Shown: positions 17,131-25,710 of the stretch, one piece after another | How positions within the stretch are numbered: position 1 is the stretch's first letter | Layout of the letters: each line of letters begins with the position of its first letter | Source: Tolypothrix sp. PCC 7712 | Lineage (GTDB): Bacteria > Cyanobacteriota > Cyanobacteriia > Cyanobacteriales > Nostocaceae | Direction of reading: 5' to 3' | DNA length: 39,072 bases | Assembly (NCBI RefSeq): GCF_025860405.1 | Contig: NZ_CP063795.1 | Location: 1-39,072, forward strand | Notes under the pieces: model-generated | Told to the model about the DNA's origin: nothing | The model's input: only the letters and a program-made list of their open reading frames with translations | Database searches by the model: none | Translations under genes and position numbers: made by a program

Positions 17131-17304
17131 ATGGCTAAAGGTCAAGAAGCTGTAAGGGTATATATGTCCCCTGAAAAAAAGAGGGCTTTTAAGGCAGCTT
17201 GCGCTGCTAAAGGGTTGGAAATGTCTGAAGTGGCAAACAATTTGATAGATGAATGGCTTAAAGAAAATGCAGTGTCGAGTGTCCAGCGCCCTCAGGCTGG
17301 ATAA
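17131..17304 (+). CDS. CopG/ParD-type ribbon-helix-helix protein
   Basis: A 57-residue protein from the ATG at 17131 (MAKGQEAVRVYMSPEKK). The first residues form the beta strand AVRVYMS, followed by helices KKRAFKAACAAKG and MSEVANNLIDEWLKEN, a typical RHH arrangement. A start at 17074 would add 19 unusual residues (Cys-rich) and is less likely; neither start has a good ribosome binding site. It may control plasmid copy number, partition or its own promoter. The palindrome at 17029-17064 is a candidate operator. No toxin partner follows it directly. Confidence 0.75.
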   Translation: MAKGQEAVRVYMSPEKKRAFKAACAAKGLEMSEVANNLIDEWLKENAVSSVQRPQAG

Positions 17305-17401
17305 AAGTCCTGTGACGTAAGAAAACCAAGTGACTTACAAAATAGTTTTTACCTAAATCTTTGGCAGCTAAATTAAATTCGATGTCTGTAAAAGGTAATT
17401 T

Positions 17402-18028
17402 ATGACTCAAGCTATACCTAAACTAGTAACATTCGATCAATTTATCGCTTGGTATCCAGAGAACACAGGCTTTCGCTATGAACTGCACAATGGAGTAATT
17501 GTTGAAATGCCACCACCTACAGGCGACCATGAAGAGGTTGTTGGATTTTTAGTTAGAAAACTTAGTGTCGAATTAGACCGATTAAATCTCCCTTATCTCA
17601 TACCAAAAACAGCATTTGTCAAGCCACGAGAAAATGAATCAGGTTACTCACCAGATGTCTTGATACTAAATCAGCCCAATTTAGTATCGGAGCCATTGTG
17701 GAAAAAACAATCTACTGTAAGCGAAGCTGCATCTATACCCTTAGTGGTTGAAGTAGTGAGTACAAATTGGCGTGATGATTATCTCAAAAAATATGCTGAC
17801 TATGAAGAAATGGGAATTCCCGAATACTGGATTGTTGATTATGCCGCTTTGGGCGGCAGGGAATTTATTGGCAAGCCCAAACAACCTACTATCTTAGTTT
17901 GCTGTTTAGATGAAGGTGAGTATCAGGTTAATAAATATAGAGGAGACGACCAGATCCGCTCATCAATATTTCCACAGTTGAATTTAACTGCCTCTTCAAT
18001 TTTTCAAACTGCTACTTCCCCAACATAG
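17402..18028 (+). CDS. Uma2-family (DUF820) endonuclease-like protein
   Basis: A 208-residue member of the Uma2 family, extremely common in cyanobacteria, with a PD-(D/E)XK nuclease fold. Visible motifs are RYELHNG (Glu27), YSPDV (Asp85), PLVVEVVS (Glu117), a downstream Lys129/Lys130 with KYADYEE, and EYWIVDY. The ribosome binding site is weak (AAAGGTAATTT before the ATG). The biological role of the family is not settled; links to transposons and plasmids are frequent. All catalytic acidic residues are present. Confidence 0.9.
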   Translation: MTQAIPKLVTFDQFIAWYPENTGFRYELHNGVIVEMPPPTGDHEEVVGFLVRKLSVELDRLNLPYLIPKTAFVKPRENESGYSPDVLILNQPNLVSEPLWKKQSTVSEAASIPLVVEVVSTNWRDDYLKKYADYEEMGIPEYWIVDYAALGGREFIGKPKQPTILVCCLDEGEYQVNKYRGDDQIRSSIFPQLNLTASSIFQTATSPT

Positions 18029-18117
18029 CCATGACCACGGACAATGAGTAAATAGCATTTGACCTACCAAGCATTAGTATCAGTACAGTAAGTGCTAATT
18101 TCACATCATTAATTTTG

Positions 18118-18852
18118 ATGTCGCCAATGACTACAGCGAAAGAGCCAGCAACCGATTTTGAACTTCCGCCGCACAACGAAACGGCGTTAGAAGGGCTTAG
18201 GGAGGCGAAAGGCTATGAGTCCACTGTTGCTCTAGCAGCTGGTGGTGCTGCGCTTGCTACAGGCGGGATAGTTCATCCAGCGGGCTGGTTACTTTTTGCA
18301 TTGGCTTATAAGCCGTTGGTACGAGTTGAAAAACTGGCGCGGCTGGAAAAATTAACCGCCGTACTTTTGGATGAGTTTAAAAGTGAGGGGATACAAGTCT
18401 TTCCGGTTATTCAGATAGAAGACAAAAATCCTATCGACTTGTTTATCAGATTTCCCCGAAGGGCACACCTGTTTATCTCCATTCGTTCACGGGGAGATAG
18501 TGAGGTTGTCTACAACGAAACCAGAGAAATTCTCCAGGTCAAAAAGAAAAATAAGAGTGGTTTAACCACCTGGAAACCCTGTCCACTAGTTGAGCTATCA
18601 GATTATGAGAGATGGCTGACTAAAAATAGAGCTTTGTTCGGAATGTCCTCGAAAGAGGTGACAAAAACGCCGACAGTAAAAGTTTTGGTCTTGTGGCCTC
18701 CAACCAAGGCGGCTGATGACCATAATCCACATCTTTATTCTGAGATGGGAAGTATGAGACTTCTAGCTCTCAGAAGAAAAGGTACTGCATTTGTAATTCA
18801 ACAGGAGGAAGTAATCCAGTTTGTCAAGGCTTGGTTAGCCAAGTACGAGTAA
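18118..18852 (+). CDS. Unknown protein with hydrophobic helices
   Basis: A 244-residue protein. An ATG at 18118 is taken as the start (a TTG lies just before it, another ATG at 18127). Residues about 35-65 contain two short hydrophobic helices (STVALAAGGAALATGGIVHP, then WLLFALAYKPLV). The C-terminal part alternates strands and helices (DLFIRFPRRAHLFISIRSRG, then VVYNETREILQVKKK) and is somewhat like a restriction-endonuclease fold, but no catalytic set can be assigned. A terminator follows at 18865-18898. It lies between the Uma2 gene and the replication gene. Confidence 0.75.
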   Translation: MSPMTTAKEPATDFELPPHNETALEGLREAKGYESTVALAAGGAALATGGIVHPAGWLLFALAYKPLVRVEKLARLEKLTAVLLDEFKSEGIQVFPVIQIEDKNPIDLFIRFPRRAHLFISIRSRGDSEVVYNETREILQVKKKNKSGLTTWKPCPLVELSDYERWLTKNRALFGMSSKEVTKTPTVKVLVLWPPTKAADDHNPHLYSEMGSMRLLALRRKGTAFVIQQEEVIQFVKAWLAKYE

Positions 18853-18864
18853 GCGCACATACAG

Positions 18865-18898
18865 AAAACCCCACGTCTCGATGAGACAGCAGGGTTTT
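18865..18898 (+). terminator. Rho-independent terminator
   Basis: Inverted repeat with outer arms AAAACCC/GGGTTTT and an inner GTCTC/GAGAC stem, ending in a TTTT run. It begins 12 bp after the stop of the unknown gene, so it separates that gene from the replication gene. Confidence 0.8.
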
Positions 18899-19104
18899 CA
18901 AAATTAATTCCATTGGAATTGGGGTATTGGGTTGCCGACCTAATTAATATCCCTAATAGTAATCTTATCCTAACTTTTGGAGTGTTAAGTCATTGTAACG
19001 CTGGCCACACAGGAACAAACAACAACTCAGAATATGAAGTAAATTTTGTTCTAATATTTCTAAAAGTTTGTATTAAAAGATTACTGCCACAGGATAGCTC
19101 CAAT

Positions 19105-19128
19105 TCCTCCAAAAAACTTACTGGAGGA
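19105..19128 (+). promoter_or_regulatory. Hairpin covering the ribosome binding site of the replication gene
   Basis: A perfect 7-bp inverted repeat, TCCTCCA (19105-19111) and TGGAGGA (19122-19128), with a 10-nt loop. The second arm contains the GGAGG ribosome binding site of the replication gene, whose ATG is at 19136. Folding would hide the site and limit Rep synthesis. Confidence 0.6.
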
Positions 19129-19135
19129 TGGGCTA

Positions 19136-22100
19136 ATGCCACAATTACAACCATTTAATAACTCAGTAGAGTCGCAAGCAGCAGCTGCTAAACAGACCGC
19201 TTTAACCCATGAAATAAAACTTGAGTTTATTGAAGATACTAAAATCAAGTTTGCGTTTAACGCCACAGGTAAAAATAAAGACTGGGACTTTAAAAAGTTA
19301 GCCGCCAACTTCCGAGATACAGAAGGCACTTTAGCTGATGTCCAGCAGCACATTAAAGCAGGTCACGCCATCTGTGCTGGCTTGCTGGGTGGTAAATGGC
19401 GCAGTAAGGCCAATGTTATAGGTTCTCAGTGGTTATTACTTGATATTGATAATTCTGATATCGCCCGTGACGAAGAAGGCAAGCCGCTTAAAGACGAGTA
19501 CGGCAATTCTATCAAAGTTTACGATCCGCAATTAACCATTGAAGAAGCGCTAGTCCATCCCTTCATTCAAAAACACTGTGCTTTAATTTATACTACTGCC
19601 AGTCACAAACCAGACTGGCATAAATTTCGGTTAATTTTCCTTCTGCCCCAATACGTTGAGGGTGCTGACACAGTAGAAGCTTGTACACGCTTCCTTATGC
19701 AGCAGTTACCCCATGACCCAGCGTGTAAAGATGCCAGCCGGGTTTTCTATGGCAACACAGAAGCAGAATTTCTTCTGGTCAACCCCCAAGCAACGCTACC
19801 AGCAGAATGGTTAACTGAGGCGATCGCGATCGCCCAGAGGGAGAGGGAAGAATACCAGCAGCGCATCCAAGAAATCGAGTCACGACGTAAACAATGGCGC
19901 GAGATTTCCGACATTGAAAGCTGGGACATTGAGCAGCTAATCCAACAAGCACTCTCATTCATCCCCCCGCGCACCCCAGGCAGCGGCAATTACGACGAAT
20001 GCCGCCAAGTACTGATGGCACTGGTTAACCACTACGGGCCAGCCGAAGCCGAAATCATTGCTGAAAAGTGGTCGCCTTCCATCAAAGGTACAACCTGGAA
20101 CATCCGCGCCAAAATTCGCAGTTTCCGACGTGGCGGAATTACGATTGGCACCCTGTTTCACATTGCCAAGCAGTACGGCTTTCGCTTTCCACAACGGCAG
20201 TATGAACCATTCCAGCCCCATAAAGGACTGATTAGCCGTGAGCAATGGGAATTGGGACGAGTAAGAGAAGACTTGACCAGTTTCCAAAATTTATTAAAGC
20301 AGGCGATCTCTCCTTTTGTTAAAGCAGCTAAAGGATTTTTAACACCCGCACCGCCGCAGCCATCACCCGAAATTACTACACCTTCACGCCAAGTAATTGT
20401 TTACAAGCGTGGCAATATTCCCAATCGCAGCGAAATTACAGGCGATATCTCAATAGAATGCCAGCCTTCGGAACATATTGCCGCTTGGGTGGAAGCCATC
20501 TCCAAGGGCTGGGCGCACATTTTAGATAATTCTCATCCTGGCTTGGGCAAATCTCACAATGCCGGACAACTGACAGCTGCTGTTTTCGGTATTGATAAAT
20601 TAATTTACCAAGATGCCAACCACAGAAACCCATCCACACTACCCATTGAGGCAAACTTTGTTGACCTGCCAGTGCGGCACAACGGCTTTAAACTTGACAA
20701 GACCCGCAAAACTCCATTGGGCGAAGACTTCAAACTCAGGACTAAAGCAGGTGAAACTGCCGACACTGATGCTAATTGTCACAGAACTCACTTATTTAAC
20801 GCCTTCCGTGATAAAAATTTTATCAGTTTAGATTTTGAAGAAAGCGCTTCTAGCCCCATCTGTGACGGTTGTTCCTTGAAAAACCAATGCCGTTTCTCTA
20901 GTGGCCCTGGTTTTGGCTTCCGCAACCAGAAACGCACAGTAATTCACCATTACTCAGAACTCAGAGCGCACCCCGACTCTACGCCAGTTGATTTAACTAA
21001 TGCTGCTGGTCAACCTTTCACCGTGGGCCGCATTTGGGAAGAAGCGGGTACACTCATTCAGCCTGTGCGGACTGTTGACTTGACTTTGAGCGATTTCGAC
21101 ACTACCACCGCAAAATTAGCAACCAGTGGCTTACCTCCTGAACAATGGTTGAAACTCCAACCAGTTTTACAGATTTTGCGATCGCTGCTCACCCAAGAAA
21201 TTAAGCCCGATTCCCGTTACGGCTTTGATGATGCGGCATTAAGAGCGCTACTTCCCGAATTTCCTACTGATTTAAATATTGCAGCAATTCGGGAGATATT
21301 AGAACCCGATTTAGCTTTTCTCTATGATTTAGACTCTATTGATATTAATGCTGATTCTCAACTCCAGAAAAGCCCCGCCGCCCGTTATGCTGCCAAGCAA
21401 ATCGTTAAAGACAGCGCCCGAAAAGCAGGTAAGGATTTTCTGGATTTGCCCAATTACTGGTTTCCTGATTTCTTAGAAGCTTGGTTTGGTGACGGTGCTT
21501 TGGAGTGCAAATGGGGTGTACTGAAGATTTCTCGCCCTGATACCAAGCATCAAGAATTAGCCAAAACTGCTGTCTTTAATATCTACCTTGATGCCACTTG
21601 CACGCCACAGCAGTTGAAATTAAAACTCGACTACTATGACCCGATATTAGTGATTGAGCAGTCACGCCCAGATTACAGCAATTTAAAAGTGGTCAACGTC
21701 ACTGGGCTGGGTAAACTGCCCAAAAATCGCTCAGACTCGTTAATCGCCCGTGTTAATGCCCTCAAAGAAACTTTGCTTTTACTCCACAATGAACTCGGCA
21801 TTATCGACTGGAAATCTTGTGCATCTGTTGCAGAAGACAGAAAAGAATATGGTCACTTTGTCGATGGTCGCGGTGTGAATCGGTTTAGTAATGCCGATGC
21901 TATTGCTAGTTTTGGCATTCCGTACCAAAATATCGGCACTTTAGCAGCTTCTTATCAGGTAATGACTGGAAAACCTGTCAACCTAGAAGATGCTCACAGC
22001 ACTTTCCAAAAGTATGTCACAGAATTGATAAGAGCGGAAATTATCCAAGAAATTGGGCGATTACGCGCTCACCGTCGCCCCACCGAACAGCTGACTTTCT

Positions 22101-22696
22101 ACTTCTGCGCTGACTATGACCTAAGTTTCCTATCTGCGGAATTACCAGGGGTGACATTAGAGTGCATTGATGCCTGCCAATTATGCTCCCAAGCGGGCAG
22201 TGCTTCTCAGCAAACAGGAATTGCCATCGTCAACGCTTTCACCCAACTTTGGCAATCAAAGCAGAAATTTACGCAAACTGCGATCTCCAAAATTGCTGAT
22301 ATCTCCCAAGTCTGGGTGAGCCGATTCACCAAACGCTGGGGAGGCTGGGCTAGGTTTAAAAAAATATTACTCCTGCTATTAGATAGCCTTTATAGCGGTA
22401 GTAATAAAAATTTTACAGACTTGGCGGAGGACGAACAGTGGTTAGCACGGGAATACTTCCCCATGTTGTGCCAACACCCAGAATTATCCCCAGAAAGCTT
22501 GTTAGACGAGGTGGCGCTAGTTGCCAAAACCATTGGTAATAGGGCAATGCAGCGAGTTTTACACGAATGCACCCAGCAAGTTAGGGCTAACTTGCTGATG
22601 GCAGCACTCAGTTGTCTGCCCAGCGAAGTTTACTCAAATGAATCTATTCTCCTAGCCATTGCCCCAGATCAAGACCAACTTATTTTCTCCGATTAG
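19136..22696 (+). CDS. Large plasmid replication protein: PrimPol-like, PriCT and P-loop helicase-like domains
   Basis: An 1186-residue protein. Residues about 75-225 resemble an archaeo-eukaryotic primase (PrimPol): a metal-binding pair in LLLDIDNSD (Asp103, Asp105), then the strand HKFRLIFLLPQ and a Ser-Arg loop near 201. Residues about 263-350 match a primase C-terminal (PriCT) helical domain. A P-loop SHPGLGKSH at 466-474 opens a helicase-like region. A CxxC-x5-C cluster (CDGCSLKNQC) could bind zinc. The domain order fits a replication initiator that primes and unwinds its own origin, comparable to the large cyanobacterial plasmid Rep proteins (CyRepA1-like); that family name is inferred. 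The ATG follows GGAGG, which is inside a hairpin. No clear iterons were seen upstream. Confidence 0.85.
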   Translation: MPQLQPFNNSVESQAAAAKQTALTHEIKLEFIEDTKIKFAFNATGKNKDWDFKKLAANFRDTEGTLADVQQHIKAGHAICAGLLGGKWRSKANVIGSQWLLLDIDNSDIARDEEGKPLKDEYGNSIKVYDPQLTIEEALVHPFIQKHCALIYTTASHKPDWHKFRLIFLLPQYVEGADTVEACTRFLMQQLPHDPACKDASRVFYGNTEAEFLLVNPQATLPAEWLTEAIAIAQREREEYQQRIQEIESRRKQWREISDIESWDIEQLIQQALSFIPPRTPGSGNYDECRQVLMALVNHYGPAEAEIIAEKWSPSIKGTTWNIRAKIRSFRRGGITIGTLFHIAKQYGFRFPQRQYEPFQPHKGLISREQWELGRVREDLTSFQNLLKQAISPFVKAAKGFLTPAPPQPSPEITTPSRQVIVYKRGNIPNRSEITGDISIECQPSEHIAAWVEAISKGWAHILDNSHPGLGKSHNAGQLTAAVFGIDKLIYQDANHRNPSTLPIEANFVDLPVRHNGFKLDKTRKTPLGEDFKLRTKAGETADTDANCHRTHLFNAFRDKNFISLDFEESASSPICDGCSLKNQCRFSSGPGFGFRNQKRTVIHHYSELRAHPDSTPVDLTNAAGQPFTVGRIWEEAGTLIQPVRTVDLTLSDFDTTTAKLATSGLPPEQWLKLQPVLQILRSLLTQEIKPDSRYGFDDAALRALLPEFPTDLNIAAIREILEPDLAFLYDLDSIDINADSQLQKSPAARYAAKQIVKDSARKAGKDFLDLPNYWFPDFLEAWFGDGALECKWGVLKISRPDTKHQELAKTAVFNIYLDATCTPQQLKLKLDYYDPILVIEQSRPDYSNLKVVNVTGLGKLPKNRSDSLIARVNALKETLLLLHNELGIIDWKSCASVAEDRKEYGHFVDGRGVNRFSNADAIASFGIPYQNIGTLAASYQVMTGKPVNLEDAHSTFQKYVTELIRAEIIQEIGRLRAHRRPTEQLTFYFCADYDLSFLSAELPGVTLECIDACQLCSQAGSASQQTGIAIVNAFTQLWQSKQKFTQTAISKIADISQVWVSRFTKRWGGWARFKKILLLLLDSLYSGSNKNFTDLAEDEQWLAREYFPMLCQHPELSPESLLDEVALVAKTIGNRAMQRVLHECTQQVRANLLMAALSCLPSEVYSNESILLAIAPDQDQLIFSD

Positions 22697-22751
22697 GGTC
22701 AGTACCGAATGGCACTTTACCAACTTATCTTCTCCGCTTAGAGTCAGTACC
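22675..22751. repeat. 32-bp direct repeat spanning two convergent gene ends
   Basis: Copies at 22675-22706 and 22720-22751 match at 29 of 32 bases (starting CCAACTTAT and ending GGTCAGTACC or GAGTCAGTACC). The first copy encodes the last residues of the replication protein. The second, read on the other strand, encodes the last residues of the convergent coiled-coil gene. The 13-bp spacing gives a 45-bp period. Confidence 0.75.
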
Positions 22752-23462
22752 AAGATAGCGTTCAACCCGCTGTACTTTTGTATTCGTCCAACCAGTACGC
22801 TGCCAAATAGCTTGTAAATAGTCGTGGATACCGTCTGATATCTTCACCGGAATAACTTGATTCAAGAGAAAGAAAATCGACAAAGTAAATAAAGCTGTAA
22901 ACAGTCCCATCGTGCCATATTTACTGATAGGTTCAGAGCGATAAACCTCTTTCTCTATCGTGATAGGTTTCGGAGGCGGAGTATTCCTCAACTCCTGAAT
23001 AACCGTAGTCAACCTGTTCGTGTGACTCACTAGGTCGTTCCAATTCGACTTGAGTGCGGAGACTTCGCTCTTTAGCCCTTTGAACTCTAAGTTCTCTAAT
23101 GTGGGCGACGATGTGGGAGTATTCTGTAACTGCGTTATGAAGAGAGTTAATTGCTGCATCAAATCGGCATTGTTCTTCTCTAACTCGTTCGATGAGAGAT
23201 TCTGAGTCTTCAATTCCGTCGTCAGCATTTCGATAGTTACCATCGCTTTGCTGAGGAGTTGATTCTGAATAAGATTCGTCTGTGCCCATGCTTGTAACTC
23301 CGCCCTATCTCGTTCTCGTTCAGTTCTTTGCGACTGCTTAAAACTTTCAAACTCTTTATATAATCTGCCCAATGCCGTTTTAACTTCGCCCAGTTCACTG
23401 AACTCTACCGCATTATTATTTGCAGTAGAGTCACTATTATTCTTGCCGTTGCTATTATTCAT
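22725..23462 (-). CDS. Coiled-coil protein with C-terminal transmembrane helix
   Basis: A 245-residue protein. After a Ser/Asn-rich start, residues about 20-165 are heptad-rich coiled coil (for example EFESFKQSQRTERERDRAEL). A Pro-rich hinge follows (TPPPKP). One transmembrane helix lies at about residues 183-204 (GLFTALFTLSIFFLLNQV), and the tail is basic. It could tether something to the membrane. It lies downstream of a ParA-like ATPase and an HTH-like protein on the same strand, next to the mobilization genes, so a transfer accessory role is possible. A 118-codon frame within it (22933-23289) is a shadow. Confidence 0.78.
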   Translation of the reverse strand: MNNSNGKNNSDSTANNNAVEFSELGEVKTALGRLYKEFESFKQSQRTERERDRAELQAWAQTNLIQNQLLSKAMVTIEMLTTELKTQNLSSNELEKNNADLMQQLTLFITQLQNTPTSSPTLENLEFKGLKSEVSALKSNWNDLVSHTNRLTTVIQELRNTPPPKPITIEKEVYRSEPISKYGTMGLFTALFTLSIFFLLNQVIPVKISDGIHDYLQAIWQRTGWTNTKVQRVERYLGTDSKRRR

Positions 23463-23583
23463 AACTCACGTACCAAGATTATTTTTTGAGGCATGGTGTA
23501 GTTAAAGTCTTACCTATACCAATGCCCTATACACAACCTAAAACTCTGGTTTTCTTATGCATTCGTAACTGCTATTACCGTCA

Positions 23584-24411
23584 TTAATCACTAGCTTTCT
23601 TTTGACCCCGACGAGAAGAAGACACAGTTACTTTTGATTGAGTTGCAGCCTTGGCTTTTGATGACGTAGTTTCCTGCTTCTCTGGCTTATTACTCTGAGA
23701 TGTCTGCAACCCCAAATACACCTCAGCCTTCTCAATCTCAGGTTTAGCTTGATCCAAAAACCCACTCACCAGTAGATAATCCCCAAACGGAAAACCATTA
23801 TCTTCCGTCGCCGCCGAATAAGGCAGACCCTTCTCAATCAACATATCGAAAGTCGAATACTCCAACTCAGGCATTTCTATTTCGATGCCTTGCAACTCTG
23901 ATATAGTTGCCCTAGTCTTGCTATTCTCCCAACGCTGAAAACCCAACCCCTTATCCCAACAGAGATTCTTTACCACCACATAATCAGCTTGATTACCGCA
24001 GAACTCCAACATCGCCTTTAAGCTAGTAATCACCGAATAACCCAAATTCAACACCGTCACCAGAGTCACCCGATAACCCAAATCACCAGCAATCTTAAAT
24101 AATCCAAACTTACCAATAATCTCCCTAGTTTTATTACCGCTAGCCCCTGGCATATCTACCACAACCACATCAGGAGTATCGGCTTTTACTTCCGTAAAAA
24201 ATCTCTTCGCTTCCGCAACTTCGATAAAGTTTAACAACCGGACACCAGAACCAAAACCTTGATAATACTCATAGAGTTCTGGATTCTCCGTATCAGCATC
24301 ATAAGCTAGATAATTAATTCCCAACAAATGCATTACATCTAGAAGCAAACGAGTAAAAGCAGTCTTACCAGTACCGCCCTTCCCGCCCAAAATCATCACA
24401 ATGCGTTTCAT
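23584..24411 (-). CDS. Second ParA/MinD-like ATPase, mobilization-linked
   Basis: A 275-residue ATPase with an orthodox deviant Walker A (GGKGGTGKTAF, residues 9-19, with both the signature and P-loop lysines) and a switch motif VVVVDMPGASG (about residues 81-91). A Lys/Ser/Thr-rich tail follows from about residue 235. Unlike the partition ParA at 9581, it keeps the signature lysine. ParA-like proteins beside mobilization genes (for example TraL- or VirC1-type) help deliver DNA to the transfer site. Here the ATG overlaps the stop of the upstream HTH-like gene, and the coiled-coil membrane protein follows. The transfer role is inferred from location. Confidence 0.85.
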   Translation of the reverse strand: MKRIVMILGGKGGTGKTAFTRLLLDVMHLLGINYLAYDADTENPELYEYYQGFGSGVRLLNFIEVAEAKRFFTEVKADTPDVVVVDMPGASGNKTREIIGKFGLFKIAGDLGYRVTLVTVLNLGYSVITSLKAMLEFCGNQADYVVVKNLCWDKGLGFQRWENSKTRATISELQGIEIEMPELEYSTFDMLIEKGLPYSAATEDNGFPFGDYLLVSGFLDQAKPEIEKAEVYLGLQTSQSNKPEKQETTSSKAKAATQSKVTVSSSRRGQKKASD

Positions 24412-24908
24412 AAATCACTCCTATCAGTGATATTAAACTGGGATTGAGTTTTAGTCCCAGTCTTTTTCCTTTTAGTAGTTTGAGGTTTAGATTCATGTGA
24501 TAACTCAACAGCAGAGTCTGCCGATAAACCATCTGAATTTACATCTGACTCAATCGGTGAGACACCATCATTAGTTGCAGTATCTACAGAAGTTAAATCA
24601 GAGTCAGAGTTTGAATCAGAAACAGCAGCAGTAGACTCAGGATGACTGTTGTTTGACGCAGTAGATGCTAATGCCCTTTTATGAAAACTCTTAATACCAC
24701 TAGCCGCTAGTTCCACACTATGCCCCTTGAAAACCTCAGCAACATCCTCATAGGAGTAGCCAGCGTCCAACATATCCTGAATAGGTTTAGCCAAACTTTT
24801 TACTAACTCCTCCAGACTGATAGTTTTCGGAGTAGCTGCCTTTTGTTTGAGACTAGCTTGGATATCTTCTATTTTGGATAAAGGAACAGCTTTAGGTTTA
24901 CGGGGCAT
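24408..24908 (-). CDS. HTH-like, TraK-type accessory protein (candidate)
   Basis: A 166-residue protein from the ATG at 24908 (MPRKPKAVPL); a longer frame to 25031 adds 41 unlikely residues. Residues about 28-75 hold the pattern DMLDAGYSYEDVAEVFKGH then a second helix, reminiscent of helix-turn-helix segments in plasmid transfer accessory proteins. The rest is Ser/Thr/Asp-rich and disordered, ending in a basic tail (TKRKKTGTKTQ). It is coupled to the ParA-like gene by a 4-bp overlap and diverges from the MobC-like gene across the candidate oriT region, so it may bind that DNA. Function is inferred. Confidence 0.7.
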   Translation of the reverse strand: MPRKPKAVPLSKIEDIQASLKQKAATPKTISLEELVKSLAKPIQDMLDAGYSYEDVAEVFKGHSVELAASGIKSFHKRALASTASNNSHPESTAAVSDSNSDSDLTSVDTATNDGVSPIESDVNSDGLSADSAVELSHESKPQTTKRKKTGTKTQSQFNITDRSDL

Positions 24909-25710
24909 AGTTAGGTTAATGGGGGTGTGGGGTATTGGGTGTTGGGTGTAGGGAATTCCCATGAATTTACCCTTGGGACTTGAACCATGTAGGTTGCGGG
25001 ACAGTGTATACAAAAAGATGATTTTCTGCACTTTTCACTACACCCTACACCCTAGTTGTGGGTAGTAACAAATTATCCCATTGTAAGAAAACTCTCTCAC
25101 AAGAAACTTTAAGATTCTTGTTGTCATGTGACGAAAAGAAACAAAAAGAAGTTACTCGATAAGTACAGTAGACTAGTGTAAAAAAGCAGTAACAGCGTCA
25201 TTCAATCCCAGCCAAATTCCAGCAGAACCCCATCTCTCACCGGATTGTTTAACAGACCATGACCCCGGTTACACCGGGTCAATGCATCCACTTTACCCGC
25301 AGTGCCCCAAAGTCACGTACTCCCCTAAACCCGCGTGATGCCCCCAGGTTCTCGTTACCCTAACCCCGTCGCGAAGACAGAGGCAAGCAATACGCCTTAA
25401 CGCGCCTTTGGCGCTGCTTTTGCTTCGCAAAAGAGGCGTGGTTGCTTGTTGGGGGTCTCCCCCAAACCCCCTAAAACGAAGTCGGAAGTACGGTTAGGAA
25501 ATGAGGATTTTAACCTCAATTTAAAATCAGTAAATTATAGGAAATGGGATTTCAAACCTTTAATTCAGCAATAGAAACTTGTCACTTCCTACTTCCAACT
25601 TCATTAAATGTTCCGGGTTATTCGCCTACCTGCTCGGCACTGCGTGCCATAGCAGCTACAGCGAATAACCCGGTTAAAAAATAAAAATTCAGATAGCTAA
25701 AAGCCTAGTT
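24909..25710. other. Intergenic region with several hairpins, candidate oriT
   Basis: About 800 bp between divergent mobilization genes, with no convincing gene. It contains an imperfect hairpin at 25261-25280, three short perfect hairpins at 25402-25465 (GCGCC/GGCGC; CTTTTGC/GCAAAAG; TTGGGGG/CCCCCAA), a 13-bp inverted repeat pair at 25478-25490 and 25590-25602 (one mismatch), and a long palindrome at 25613-25673. Location between the TraK-like and MobC genes makes this the likely transfer origin. The nick site cannot be identified by eye. Confidence 0.55.
25613..25673. repeat. Extended palindrome upstream of mobC
   Basis: Perfect 13-bp outer arms CCGGGTTATTCGC (25613-25625) and GCGAATAACCCGG (25661-25673) enclose an imperfect inner stem (CTGCTCGGCAC paired with GTGCCATAGCAG). 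It lies about 40 bp before the MobC-like gene. Candidate oriT core or operator. Confidence 0.7.

Noticed and set aside
18913..19158. 81-codon plus-strand frame before the Rep gene
   Set aside because: It overlaps the Rep start and its regulatory hairpin, has no ribosome binding site, and its composition does not look coding.
22933..23289. 118-codon minus-strand frame inside the coiled-coil gene
   Set aside because: It is a shifted reading of a coiled-coil gene rich in Glu, Gln and Ser codons, which gives long charged shadows; the host frame has a coherent coil plus TM design.
25032..25710. CRISPR array
   Set aside because: The region has several hairpins but no regularly spaced identical repeats, and no cas gene is nearby.
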